Below, piece by piece: positions 42,410 through 54,219 of a stretch of DNA of 64,000 nt (position 1 is the first letter of the stretch; every line of letters begins with the position of its first letter). The notes under the pieces are model-generated. The model did no database searches, had not been told where the DNA came from, and saw only the letters and a list, made by a program, of their open reading frames with translations. Made by a program: the position numbers and the translations under genes. The stretch comes from Chaetoderma sp. LZ-2023a (taxonomy: Eukaryota; Mollusca; Caudofoveata; Chaetodermatida; Chaetodermatidae), in NCBI GenBank assembly GCA_034401795.1, contig CM067365.1, forward strand, positions 7,773,907 through 7,837,906, written 5' to 3'.

Positions 42410-43694
42410 GTCCCCTACTGGTAAAACCAGGGGGGGGGGGGGGGAATATAAGTTTGCACTCTGTCTGTCTGTCGCAGTTGGTTTTCCGCACCTTTTTCGC
42501 AGTCCTTTGAAGCTATTCAACTGAGAATTGGTACATTGCTTTGTTATGAGCAGTTACAGAGCAAATTCGAGTTTCAGGCGTATGCGTTACTTTTTTATGG
42601 AGTTATGCCCCCTTTCAACTTAAGAAATACGAAAAATATCAGCTTTCCGTACTTTTTTTCACACTCCTTCAAGATATTTAAGCGAAAATCAGTGCATCGC
42701 TTTAGTATAAGGATTTACAGAGCAAGTTCGAGTTTCACACATTTTCGTCAATTTTCCATGGAGTTATGCCCCCCAACATTGTGAAAATGAAAAATATTAG
42801 TTTTCCACACTTTTTTTCGCAGTCTTTCAAGATATTATACTGAGAATTGGTATATTGCTTTGTTATGAGAAGCTATGGACCAAGTTCGAGTTTCAGGCAC
42901 ATGCATCAATTTTTGATGGAATTATTCCCCCCTTTCGACTTAAGAAATACGAAAAATATCAGCTTTCCGCACTTTTTTTGGCACTCCAAGATATTTAAGG
43001 GAAAATCGGTACATAGCTTTAGTATAAGGAGTTACAGAGCAAGGTCCAGTTTCACACATTTTCGTAAATTTTTCATGCAGTTATGACCCCTTTCGGCTTA
43101 TGAAATACGAAAAATATTATTTTTCCGCACTTTTTTTCGCAGTCTTTCAAGATATTGTACTGAGAATTGCTACATTGCTTTGGTACATGTATGAGAAGTT
43201 ACAGACCAAGTTCGAGTTTCAGGCGTATGTGTCCATTTTGCACATTGCTTTAGTATACGGTGTTACAAAGCAAGTTTGAATTTCAGACATTTTCCTCAGT
43301 TTTTCATGGAGTTATGCTCCTCCACCCACCCACCCCCCACCCCTTCGACATGAATTACGAAAAATATTAGTTTCCCACACTTTTTCTCGCAGTCTTTCAA
43401 GATATTCAACTGAGAATTGGTACGTTGCTTTGTTATGAGAAATTACAGCCCCAGTTCGAGATTCATGCATTTGCGTCAATTTTTGATGGAGTTATGTCCC
43501 CTTTCGACTTATTAAATACAAACATATCAGCTTTCAAGACTTTTTCATTCTCCTTCAACATATATAACTGAAACCTTGTTTATTGCTATGTTATGAGAAG
43601 CTACAGATCAAGTTCGAGTTTCAGCTGCTTCTGACAATTTTAATGGAGTTTTTGACCGTCAATCTCTAAAGATTTATATCACCAGGTAGGGGAC
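42410..43694. repeat. 160-bp tandem array bounded by inverted GTCCCCTAC ends, copy 2
   Basis: Allele of 9951-11249, with a shorter C tract near 43325 and scattered base changes. Confidence 0.8.
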
Positions 43695-44503
43695 ATGTAT
43701 TGCAAAGCAATACTTACAGAATGCTTGCTTAATCCTGCAATTCCCTGTGTGGGTTTTCACACTGCACTATGCGCAATGGACCTTTCCATTCTTAGCTATG
43801 CCCCGCCCATCACTAGCTAAGCTCCACCCACACCTCGCCGTGTTGGAATTGATCAATCCCCAAATGCCCTAGCTATCAATTTCCTGAAAACTATACAGGG
43901 AAGCTGTTGAATATTTTGTAGGCAGCAACACCGCCCAGTCAAATTAGTTTCAAAATATTCAACAGAATATTTATTAAATAGTAAAAGCAAACAATTTGTA
44001 CAACAGCCCATAGACCGGCATCAAATATGCGTTCGTGACGTACTTATCGACGTCATTCATTATGATGTCATTGTACATGCCACGCAGTTCATTATGACAT
44101 CATATGATGGCTGGGTACTCTGGAAAGGTGAATTGGTGGCAACACGTTTGAACATCAGTAGTCTGGAAACGAGCATAATGGACAATTTGCATTGCGAGCA
44201 TTTGGGGAATGAATTCCTCTTTTGCAAATTGCGAGCTGTCACTATGTAGTAACGATTTTTAATGAGGGCAAATCATTAAAATGACTAGGAAATCTGGATT
44301 GTACTGTTAACGACAGTGAGTATACATAAGTCTAATTCCTAATGATATGCACACAGTAATGCGTTTTCACAGATTAATACGATTGCAATCGTCCTGAGAT
44401 TTTCAATAGCGAAGTCAACATGGCCTCCCAAGCGCAATCATTGCAAAACCTGACATAGCATATAATCTACAATCTTACAATAATTAAGTATCTCAGCAGC
44501 TGC

Positions 44504-44770
44504 ATGTACTACATGAATATCACAGTAGAACAGGTCAAGCACAAGCTCAGTAAACTGAACAAAAATAAAGCAGTAGGACCAGATGGCATACATGTGAATG
44601 TATTTCGCGAATTTCATGAATTTGCCGTACCACTTACAAATATCCTAAACTTTACTTATCTCTACGATCTGGCACCATGCCACAAGACTGGAGGGATGCA
44701 AATGTGACTCCACTATTCAACAAGAGCTCCGCAAACGGCGCAGAATACCCCGACATGATTACAAACCAAT
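44504..44770 (+). pseudogene. Non-LTR retrotransposon RT fragment (first part), copy 2
   Basis: Allele of 12109-12377 with the same frameshift; GPDGIHVNVF is visible. Confidence 0.85.
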
Positions 44771-44844
44771 GAATGAGAGCTATCAGAAAATATTTATTTC
44801 TTCCTCAGACCCATGAGACCAGTCATCCTTATGCAGTGTCAAAG

Positions 44845-45135
44845 CGATCCGTTAAACGGCCAAGGCGGTATCGTCTAGAAACCAATTTTCAAGATGGCTG
44901 CCGCTGACTGGCGGCCATATTGGATTTTGGATTATCGTACATTTCGATAGGTTTCTTCACCAGACATATTCCAACGACCATAGGAAGTGATCCGATAAAT
45001 GGTAACGGGGATATCATCCATAAAACAACTTTCAAGATGGTGGCTGGTGGCCATCTTGGATTTCAGATCATTCTCGACTTTGATAGGTTTCTTCCTCAGA
45101 CCTAGTTAACAGAGTTATCATTCGGAAATCAATTT
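44845..45135. repeat. 150-bp minisatellite, copy 2 (no DIRS)
   Basis: Two and a half units in an uninterrupted array between the two RT fragments, with fewer repeats than copy 1. This is the unoccupied allele for DIRS A. Confidence 0.8.
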
Positions 45136-45595
45136 TCACCAAATAACTATCAACCTGTAGCTTTAACCAGCCAAATATGCAAACTAATGGAAAGACTTGT
45201 CCTCGACACACTGTGACAACACATCGACGATAATCAGCTAATATCTTGCCATCAGCATGGCTTTCAGAAGAGATGCTCCTGTATCACGCAACTCATTGAG
45301 TGCATGTCAGATTGGTTCCTGGCTTACGACGACAACAAACAAACTGATGCAATTTATTTAGATTGCAGCAAATGTTTGATACAGTAACACATGCACGCCT
45401 GATACATAAACTGCAAAATCTAGAAATAAAGAGACACATTTTACCATGGATCAAATCTTTCCTATCTCATAGACAGCAACGAATCATTTTAAGAAATGGA
45501 CATGTATTCAGACTGGAAACCCATTACAAATGGTGTACCACACGGTTCTATTCCTGTACTTTTCCTGCTATTCGTTAATGACCTTCCAGACTTGT
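45136..45595 (+). pseudogene. Non-LTR retrotransposon RT fragment (second part), copy 2
   Basis: Allele of 20089-20574. It retains FDTVTHARLIHKLQNLEI and LPWIKSFLSHRQQRIILRNG in one frame. It lies directly upstream of the hAT at 45663. Confidence 0.85.
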
Positions 45596-46377
45596 AAAGT
45601 TTACGGTGAAGCTCTTTGCACTTAGAGCAGTGACCCTTGGCAAAGACAGCTAACCCACCAAACAGGGTTGGTAAGTTTTGGACACTAGTGGTTTAAACAA
45701 TGGTTTAAACGAGGTTTAAAACGTCCGCTCAAAATCGGTTTTGGACACCTGAAAAGTGTCCAAAACTGTCCAAAACCTAAAATCCTGGTCAAAAATATTT
45801 CTCCATAAGCTTAAATTATATTTTAAGTTGATTAAAACCTGTTACTACCAGTCAAATTAGTTTCAAAAATATTCAGCATGGTGTTTTCCTTATAATTGAG
45901 ACTAGACTGTGATTCAGGGATTAAAACCTGGAAGACATACAACTGAATCTACTGATAGTGCATGTATTTGTCTAAACATTAAGTGCCTGTCTACTTGCTT
46001 TAAAATTGCCAACACATATATACACTGATCATAAGATCACAGCTCATATATGTAAGTGACAGTAAGTCTGTTAAGATGTTTTTACTACTATTAGCTGACT
46101 TAGCCCTGCTAGTTAAGTTTTCTCATTGCTTTTTGATAGCTTCTATGTTTATACTACAATATTCCTCTGATACATGTTTACACAACTAGCATAGTGACTA
46201 ACCTCTAATTAATACAATTATCAGCTTATTTCATCACTATATAATTCTACTCCACTTTCTATTAGAAATCAGTTATCAAGCAAATCTTCTTAATTAAGTT
46301 CATCTGTTTAGTTCCTGTCTGGATGTTCTCTCAGTATAATATTAACTTTTGATGTTATTTGAAATATTTGATCAAAG

Positions 46378-46447
46378 ATGTATTTTAAGGGTGGTAGGCC
46401 TAAGGATCCAATTTGGAAGCATTTCTTAGAAGTTCAGAGTAATGGAA
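46378..46447 (+). pseudogene. hAT BED zinc finger, 5' half (interrupted by DIRS C)
   Basis: Starts at an ATG with an upstream in-frame stop. It encodes GGRPKDPIWKHFLEV, the aromatic first half of a BED finger, and continues in frame at 53383 once DIRS C is removed. Confidence 0.82.
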
Positions 46448-46484
46448 TGCAGGAAATGTCAATTTCCCTTTCTCCGAGATCTAA

Positions 46485-46641
46485 CAATACTCACCATTCT
46501 GTTACTTCTGATATACAGCTGGCCTTGACAGCGGCTCTAGGATTATAGACTTAGAAAGCTTTACCGACTCCTGGGAACCGGGTACTCGGCTCCCAACTGC
46601 CGAGTACCCGTTTACCATAGAGCTCATATTGTTTGCATAGC
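46485..46641. repeat. DIRS C left (3') inverted terminal repeat
   Basis: Reverse complement of 53213-53370, near-identical. It contains the GGGTACTCGGC-type hairpin (46580-46609). Confidence 0.92.
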
Positions 46642-46695
46642 CACCAAACAAGAGAAAACTATGGCTTGCCTCCGTGGGGCTGGGAGGCTGGGTCC

Positions 46696-46797
46696 GTAAC
46701 AGAATGGTGAGTATTGTTAGATCTCGGAGAAAGGGAAATTGACATTTCCTGCATTCTCCTTCGATCAATACTCACCATTCTGTTACTTCTGATATAC
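46696..46797. repeat. DIRS C internal complementary region
   Basis: Antisense copy of the joined ends: the left terminus (to 46753) then the right terminus (from 46754), switching at TGCA/TTCTCC exactly as in element A. Confidence 0.92.
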
Positions 46798-47297
46798 ACC
46801 AGATTTGATCAGTAACCTGGTGGGAAGGGGCAAGCCATAAATGCTAATTTTGCCCCTTGGGGAAAGATTTTAGACTTCAAACTTGACTAACGGAGACCTA
46901 AAAGGACCGTCAAGTTCACGGAACCAAATCACATTCGCGTCACGGCCCCCACCCCCTTTTTCCTCCTAAGAAAAGGGAGAGAACTAACGAACATGTATCT
47001 CGCCTGAAAACACCAATATGCCAAGAGGGTTAACTACTCCATGCATATTCCATGTATTAGCCTGGGAATGAGCATGCATATATAAGATGAATGAACATGA
47101 TACATATACATAATACAAAAAACTCTCACTCTTGAATTACCTTATGATAATTGGACTTCAGACGTACCGCCTCCAACCATTCACCGGTTCGGCCATCAGT
47201 GACACAATCTGGTTGACATCCTCTCGCTTGACCATGCCTGCTTTAGGTTCTTTTCTTACCAAAGTGAAAAAAGGGTGAAGAGCAGTGTGGTCACTAA

Positions 47298-48360
47298 CTA
47301 TCGTTTCAAAACAGCTAAAGCGAGTGGATTGGCTGAGTCTGACACATCCCTCATATAGTAATCCGTGAATGAGGACTCACAGTGCCATTGTGCAACGGCC
47401 ATGATGTCCTCTAACGGAACACCATTGTAAAGGGCGGTCGAGGCGGCTATTCCTCTGACATCGTGTGCCCTTACACCTTGCACCTGGTGCCCAGTCGCCA
47501 TCTCGTGAGTAGTCTGAATGCATTCGACCACCCAACGAGAGATAGTATCCATGGATGCGGCACCATACGGCTTTTTATGGCAGATCCACAGATGTCTATC
47601 GTTCGACCGTAACGAGTCAGTCCGTTTCTTGTACTTAGTCAAAGCACGGACCGGGCACCAGACACTGGCATCACGATCAAACCTAGTTAACTTCGGTATA
47701 ATGATCGGTTTGCCGGGATATCTCAAAGATTGGTTCTTTGACATAAACTCTGCTCTTGGCAGAAGACGCAGACCTTCTCCAGAAACAATAAATCGGTTCC
47801 TCTCTGCCGAAAGCGCGTGGATCTCACTGCGCCTTCTAGCTGAGGAAGCTGCCAATAGAAAGACCGCCTTTAGAGTCAAATGCTTTAGACTAGCTGAACG
47901 CAATGGTTCGAAAGGGTGCTTGGCCAGTACATTAAGCACTAAAGATAGACTCCAGGCTGGAATGACTACCGGTAGTCTCGGGCGGAGATTGCTCATTCCC
48001 TTCAACATCACATTTAACTGGGCCACCTCTGGACTATCCCTGTTGGCTAGACAAGGGATAACTGATGCCAAAGCTGACTTGTCTCGAGCAACTGTGACGG
48101 GAGCCAGTCCTGAAAAGAACAGCTCACAGAGAGTCTGCTATTTGCTGAATAGGGGATTGAAAGGTATCAATACCCTTTTCTTCACACCAGTCTGCAAATC
48201 TGTTAACCTTGTTGTTATATGACTTGAAGGTTGACCTCCTCGCAGCCGCGACGAAATCAGCAGCCTGTCGAGAAAAGCCTTCCGACGTGGAACGTTGTTT
48301 GATAACATCCACGCAGTCAATTTGAACATTTCGGGACGCTCGTGTAGGAAGCGTCCCTTG
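47298..48360 (-). pseudogene. DIRS C tyrosine recombinase, one frameshift
   Basis: The N-terminal part (NVQIDCVDV onward) is in one frame and the catalytic part (47298-48071) in another. Alignment with element A shows loss of two bases near 48131. The catalytic residues (ARRRSEIHALS, H-D-V-R-G, and the Tyr in FTDYYMRD) are all still encoded. This looks like a recent, single lesion. Confidence 0.88.
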
Positions 48361-50109
48361 GCCTGGGAGATTATGTTCGGAATCTCGGGCAACTGCACAG
48401 GATTTTCCACCAGCAGATCTAGAAGATCCGTGAACCACGCCCTGCTCGGCCAATACGGCGCTATTAGCAGGACCAGACACGGTTCCTCCCTGACCTTCAC
48501 CAATACCTTCGGTAGAAGAATGGTGGGTGGGTACGCGTAAGCGTGCATCCCTCTCCAGCTTATCGCCAGAGCGTCTGTATCGACGGCATTTGGATCTGGA
48601 ATCGGCGAGACATATGTCATGATTTGAGCATTTTCCTTTGTGGCGAACAAGTCCACGTTGGGTTTGCCCCAATGCTCGAAGATCCGTCGCAGAACCGGAG
48701 GGTTGAGGGACCATTCTGTTGGCAGGATTCTCTGTCTGCGAGACAAAGCATCCGCCAGAATGTTCAATCGGCCAGGAATATGAGCTGCGTTCAAAACAAC
48801 CGAGTAATTCCTGCACCATTGAATCAAGTGCCACACCCTGATACACAGAGTGGGCGACCTGGTCCCGCCTTGGCGATTTATATATGATACTACTGTCGAA
48901 TTGTCCGACCGTATCAATATCACCTTGCCCCTGATCATCGGAAGGAACTCTTCCAACGCCAGTTCCACTGCCATCATTTCCAACAGATTGATATGCAGCT
49001 GACTCTCCGGGAGAGTCCATGTGCCCGAGACCTGGTGTTCTCCCAGGCAGGCACCCCACCCTTCCAGCGATGCATCCGCGTAGACGGACAGCTGGGGGTG
49101 GGGTAGGTGCAGCGAAACCCCTAATAGGAGATTCTGACGCTGTTCCCACCATAGAAGATGCGATACTATCGGCTCCAAAACTGGCACCAGTTTTGACAGG
49201 GGTTCTGTTCTCTGTTTCCACAGAGACATCAGATACAACTGGATAGGCCTTCGCATTAGAGCAGTGTACGGGATAACCTGCTCCATGGAGACCATCATGC
49301 CCAGCATCTGAAGGAACCGCCTCGCCTGAATGTGGTTTCCCACTCGAAAACTCTTGAGGATGGCTAACAGAGACACCACTCTGGGCTCTGACGGGTACAC
49401 CTTGCCCTCCTCGAGGTCGAATCGCATCCCCAAATAAACGAAATGTTGAGTGGGCGTCAACTCGGATTTCTCCTCGTTGACTATCCAGCCTAGATCTGAA
49501 AGTAACTTCAGAGTCAGAGCAGTATCCACGTTCAACCTGGCTGCCGAGTCTGCCTTGAGCAGCCAGTCGTCTATGTAGGTGTGTAGCGCCACGTTCTCTT
49601 TTCTGAGAAACGCTGTCACCGCAAGGACCACTCTTGTGAAAACCCTCGGAGCTGTCGACAGGCCAAACGGGAGAACTGTAAACTCCCATACTTGATTCTG
49701 AAATGCAAATCTCAGAAACCTGTGCCAACTCCGATTCATAGGAATGTGGAAATATGCATCTTTCAGATCGATCGATACACACCACATTCCTCTCCTCAAT
49801 CCCGCCATTACCGACCTCGGCGTTTCCATCTGGAACCGAGGCGTATGGATAAACCAATTTAATGGCCTGAGATTGAGTATGGGTCTCCATCCCACTGTGC
49901 TCTTGGGGACAAGGAACATGTTTGAATAGAAGCCTGGAGTGTTTCGGTTTGCTGGTTTTATTGTTCCTTTCAGAAGCAAACCCGACACTTCCTTTTGAAC
50001 GGCTTCTAACTTGTCTGGCTCCCTTGGTACGGGTGTCCAGACAGGTGCCAAAGACAGATTTTGTGGTGGAAAGTCCCACCACTCCGGCATGTAACCCTGG
50101 GATAACCAT
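48124..50109 (-). other. Long antiphase open frame over DIRS C RT gene
   Basis: 661 codons with no stop, in the frame that leads into the recombinase N-terminus, lying entirely over the RT-RH-MT gene. Element B has an equivalent open frame (about 30346-32250). The predicted peptides from B and C align in places, but this is expected if the RT codons are conserved. Protein function is unproven. Confidence 0.5.
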
Positions 50110-50276
50110 CCCAGGACCAGACTGTCTGACGTCACACCTCGCCAGACCTCGACGAAACGCATGAGCCTTCCACCCACCATAGACGCCTCGACGTCTAACG
50201 GGGTTGTCCGGCTCGCAGTCCGCCCCCCCCCCTCTTTCTTAACGAGAGAGAGAGAGAACCATTTCGTTCTAGGCAC
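48138..50276 (-). CDS. DIRS C reverse transcriptase-RNase H-methyltransferase, intact
   Basis: 712 codons without interruption. RT motif A (DLKDAYFHIP) lies near residue 175, LPFGLSTAPRVF near 205 and the catalytic YIDD at 234-237. RNase H begins near residue 400, with VYADASLEGWGACL, IRSDNSTVV and ADALSR supplying the acidic residues. The DIRS methyltransferase-like block follows (WGKPNVDLFATKENAQ, DALAISW, YPPTILLPK, VLLIAP). The expected Asx-Pro-Pro-aromatic motif is YPPT. It is colinear with element B's protein over the whole length. The first 30 residues are not conserved and the start is uncertain. Confidence 0.92.
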   Translation of the reverse strand: MPRTKWFSLSLVKKEGGGRTASRTTPLDVEASMVGGRLMRFVEVWRGVTSDSLVLGWLSQGYMPEWWDFPPQNLSLAPVWTPVPREPDKLEAVQKEVSGLLLKGTIKPANRNTPGFYSNMFLVPKSTVGWRPILNLRPLNWFIHTPRFQMETPRSVMAGLRRGMWCVSIDLKDAYFHIPMNRSWHRFLRFAFQNQVWEFTVLPFGLSTAPRVFTRVVLAVTAFLRKENVALHTYIDDWLLKADSAARLNVDTALTLKLLSDLGWIVNEEKSELTPTQHFVYLGMRFDLEEGKVYPSEPRVVSLLAILKSFRVGNHIQARRFLQMLGMMVSMEQVIPYTALMRRPIQLYLMSLWKQRTEPLSKLVPVLEPIVSHLLWWEQRQNLLLGVSLHLPHPQLSVYADASLEGWGACLGEHQVSGTWTLPESQLHINLLEMMAVELALEEFLPMIRGKVILIRSDNSTVVSYINRQGGTRSPTLCIRVWHLIQWCRNYSVVLNAAHIPGRLNILADALSRRQRILPTEWSLNPPVLRRIFEHWGKPNVDLFATKENAQIMTYVSPIPDPNAVDTDALAISWRGMHAYAYPPTILLPKVLVKVREEPCLVLLIAPYWPSRAWFTDLLDLLVENPVQLPEIPNIISQAKGRFLHERPEMFKLTAWMLSNNVPRRKAFLDRLLISSRLRGGQPSSHITTRLTDLQTGVKKRVLIPFNPLFSK

Positions 50277-50402
50277 GACGGGACGGGTATAACTGGCACC
50301 GCTGTTCCTGTCGCACAGGCGCGGTCCAGGCGGATATGAAGGGAGCTTTCGTACCCTCAGGTACGCTTCGGCCCCTTCTGTCCGCCCTTTGAGGCCTTAC
50401 CC

Positions 50403-52314
50403 TTACCCCTCCCCCTTCCCGCCTCTAGGGCGGTCAGGAGCAACATTGGGGAGGGTAGGCGCCTCTACAACCTTCCTGGGCTTCTTCGCCGGCGGCGGCT
50501 CCGAAAACCCAGCTGAAGCAGAAGTCGCAACAGGCCTAGCTTTCGCCTTGCCCTTATGCTTCTTCTGCTTCTTTGAAGGTTGTCCCGTTAGCGGTTTCCC
50601 CACAGCCCCTAGTGCGTGCGCTTGCCGCACTAGCTCTAGATGTAGGCTTACCGCTAACCGATTCTGCGCGATACTGGCGGTATCCTCTAAGATGGCCCGC
50701 GCTTGGCCACCGAAGATGCTAGGCCCTGTCAGGGGCGTCCCAAGAAGACGCTCCCTGACTGCCGTAGCCGGACGCATATGGTCAATGACCATTTGCCTCC
50801 TGGATTTCGTCACACGTGCTTGCACCCTTGCCAATGCGTCCATCGACAGCACCAGGCCGTCATTGACACATGAAAGCGCCACAGGTGGCACAGGGTGGCC
50901 TGCCCCCGCTTCAGCCCACACCGACTGAAGGAGACGATAAGAGTGGTTGACAGCGCTCATCGCTGCCCTCACACCCTCATCGCATAGGGACAGGACTTCT
51001 TCCTGGTGTACCTGAGACTTGTCCTCCGTGACCGACGGGACTACACCATACCTGTCGTATTCCCCCCGCGGAATACGACATCTTGCCCGCACCTCCCTGG
51101 AGGCCGCAGGGAGCTGACCCTTGGTCATCAGTTGTTTGCTATAAATAGCATCCAACAAATCTATGAACCGTGGATCCAGTCCCACTGACTGGATCCGGGC
51201 CGCGGGCAAAATCCCCGTCCTGATCGACGCACGGGGCGCATCTTCATCGGCCGTGGCCGAAACCACAGACGGGTCAACCCTGGCTAGCCACGCCAGAGCA
51301 TCTGACCAATCTACCTCCGATGAAGACACCCCCGCAAACACATCACCCGTTGACGTGCTCACGGGTCTGGCAGCCACGGCCTCCCGGCAAGGAGCCACGG
51401 CTGACACGCCAGGCACTCCGGTACCACACGGTTCCGCCGCCACCCCATGAAACACTCCGGTCCATGGGGTAGGTCCGTACGGTTTTCCGTAGCAGTCACG
51501 GAACCATAGCCGGACACGGGTGCCAACGGCACCCCACGCCCGACTGCCGGACCAGGCGAGATATGTGAGTACCACGCCCGGCCCGGCACACCCGTTCCCG
51601 TGACGGCTGGTGCCAAACCAAGCCGCACGGAACCGGTGCACAGTAACGGATTGGCTTCAACCTCCATATTCTCCACCTGCGGCTTCACGGGCCGCAGCAA
51701 CCTCTCCTCCTCGGCCTCCTCGTCTTCAGACTCCGAAGAGTCGTCACTAGACGAGTCAACCGTGGAACCGTCCTGGCGGACGGCTCCCACACCTGACGGA
51801 CCGGCCACGCTACTGGACCACCCGGAGGTGGCCGCAGAGAAACAGAAACCCCTCTGGCCGAAGCCAGGCGGGACTGCCAGGGGGCCCCCTCGGTAACCAG
51901 TCCAGAATCCTGTCCGAGGACAGGATCCGTACCAGGCATGGGGAGAAACTGCCCCCCAACCTTTGGTAGCAGGGACGACACCAGCGTGGGCAGAACGCTA
52001 TGCAGAAAAACCCTGCATAGCCGGACCAAACCACGCCGGCGGTGCCATCTCCGCCACCTCCAGCTGGGGACGTGGAGCACCCCCACCGGCCGAACTGGGC
52101 GCTCCACGATTTACTCTCGGACCGCCTGACCCCGCGTCAGACCCAGCCAAGTCCTTCTGGTAAGGAACTTAACCATCATCTCAACGGACCACACTGCACA
52201 AACATTACACCTATGATCAATATTACACAGGGAACGCCTAAAACAGACATGGTCCTTGAACACGACACGGACAAACTTATGGCATTCGTCACATGATGGC
52301 GGGGCTGGCTTGGC
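50403..52314 (-). pseudogene. DIRS C Gag, frameshifted
   Basis: 412 codons (50403-51641) cover the C-terminal two-thirds, including LLGTPLTGPSIFGG and a Lys/Gly-rich tail cut short by a TAA relative to A. The N-terminal third is split by one-base differences near 52010 and 52157. A 3' splice-site-like TTATAG again precedes the Cys-motif exon at 52314. Confidence 0.75.
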
Positions 52315-53212
52315 CTATAACATAAGCCCAAACCTACAATAAACAAGCGGAACGAGACACGGATGGAAGGCAGACAATTAATTTTCAAATAATTTGACTC
52401 TTAAATTAACTGTAACCCTCCCGCACCCCACCACGATCGCATTGATTATGATGACAAGAACGAGGCGGGCATAAAACACACCCATAATAGATCCTCCAGG
52501 ATGTGTAACGGCTCCAGGAATCATATCGCATAGCATTCGGGGTATATTTACCAATCAATATAAATTATACTCCTAACGAAAGCAGCACGATATGTGAAGA
52601 AAACAACAAAATGTATAACAAACTGCTGTATCACACGGTAAAACCGCTGACCACGCATCTACTCAAGAATTTTGAAACCACCGATCATTGCAAACTGATC
52701 GTGATCGCACGTAAACTTGATCATTCTAAAGTTTCCGGTACCATTTTTAGTACGCAACACCCAGAACAAGATGCGCGAATTAATGAAAATTTTTTCTTCA
52801 CATAAACATCCGAGCGACGGGGTGTCACGTCACCCGCTCGGATCCTACGGAGACCGACGTCAGCCGATATTCGTGTTAGAAATACCGTAGCAAACACCTA
52901 TTTTCATATCTGCCGATCGCCTGTTGGGGGTTAAAGAAGGCGATCGTCTGGCATATATCGTTGTTAGCACACGTCCCAGATTCTATGGGGTCAGAAATTG
53001 GAACATGCGACACAGCGAAATTTAGAGACCTAAGTCTTTTAACTATGGATAATAAAGAGCGATACAACCTGGTTATCTTCGGCGGTATTCTCCATAGTAT
53101 CCTTTAGTTAATCCTTTCACGAACACACAAACTATTACAGATTAAAGACTTAGATTTTCTTTCACAAAAAACACTAAAATCCTCAATGCAGAAAGCATGT
53201 ATTGCTCTTGTT

Positions 53213-53370
53213 GCTATGCAAAGAAGAATGAGCTCTATGGTAAACGGGTACTCGGCAGTTGGGAGCCGAGTACCCGGTTCACAGGAGTCGGTAAAGCTTT
53301 CTAAGTCTATAATCCTAGAGCCGCTGTCAAGGCCAGCTGTATATCAGAAGTAACAGAATGGTGAGTATTG
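53213..53370. repeat. DIRS C right (5') inverted terminal repeat
   Basis: Partner of 46485-46641, with both hairpin arms present, unlike the equivalent end of element A. Confidence 0.92.
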
Positions 53371-53382
53371 ATCGAAGGAGAA

Positions 53383-53483
53383 AATCATTTGCTAAGTGTA
53401 GAGAATGTGATGATTACAAACTTGTAAATAAAGTAGCAAGAATGAAAGCCCACTATCAGACGCATGAGACACAGACTCCATAA
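53383..53483 (+). pseudogene. hAT BED zinc finger, 3' half
   Basis: Supplies the metal ligands C-R-E-C and H-Y-Q-T-H of the BED finger, the DNA-binding domain of hAT transposases. It ends at TAA (53481-53483). The two halves total 171 bases, exactly 57 codons including the stop. Confidence 0.82.
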
Positions 53484-54075
53484 CCCATCATCAGTGAAGA
53501 GGTAACTTCTATATCACTTAACATATATATAAGATTTGTTTGAAAACAATTTGACTGAAAGTAATTGCTATCTTAGAGCATGTAACTGCAGTAAAATCCT
53601 TTAATAAGATAGCAACTACTTTCAGTCAGATTGTATAATAGGAGAACTGTTGAATATTTAGAAAACAACTTGACTAGAAGCTGTTGGAACAGCTTCCAGG
53701 CAAATTACTGTCTAAATATTCAACACAAAATCTGTTAGCCTGTAAGGAATTTGCCATTTCTGGTCATTCATTATTATTGAAAGAGTTAACTACAGGCTGT
53801 AATTATTCAACTATGATGTCTATGCCTTTGAGTGTGGAAGATGGCTGGAGGTATTAACAACAGGCTCTGTGTGGGGAATCAGATCTAAGTTCAGATAACC
53901 TGCATGACCAGCAGTCACTTCAGTAGATGTTATGTTGTAACACCTACAAGTGAATGAGCCTTTAATTGCTATTATAGTTAACTAATCCAAGTACAGCTAA
54001 CCCTTTCACCGCTGAAATTACTCTACGCTACATGTAAATGGACTGAACCATAAATATGTTATATATTTTATAGAC

Positions 54076-54219
54076 ATGGCCCTTCAATTGATGGATGTGC
54101 CAGCCTCATCAGCATCCATTGAAAGAATCTTTAGCAATTTCAGTTACATACATACAAATATCCGGAACAGACTAGGAGTAGAGAAAGCATCAAAGCTTTC
54201 TTTTGTTATAGGATGCTGA
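54076..54219 (+). pseudogene. hAT transposase C-terminal dimerisation segment
   Basis: 48 codons ending in TGA. The peptide contains PASSASIERIFSNFS followed by RNRLGVEKASKLSFV, the classic hAT C-terminal dimerisation motif. The catalytic core is absent between this and the BED finger. Confidence 0.88.

Larger units (their letters stand above)
46448..53382 (-). mobile_element. DIRS retrotransposon C, full length (6935 bp), nested in a hAT
   Basis: Closely related to A, with the same ends (TGCAGG, GGAGAA), inverted repeats and internal complementary region. It interrupts the BED zinc-finger frame of the surrounding hAT. Removing exactly 46448-53382 restores one continuous reading frame (SNG, K, SFAK across the junction), which fixes both ends to the base and shows no target duplication. 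RT is intact; the recombinase has a 2-base deletion and Gag has several frameshifts. Confidence 0.94.

Noticed and set aside
12658..53382. Elements A, B and C as Ngaro- or PAT-type elements
   Set aside because: Those have split direct repeats. Here the ends are inverted repeats with an internal complementary region, which is diagnostic of the DIRS type.
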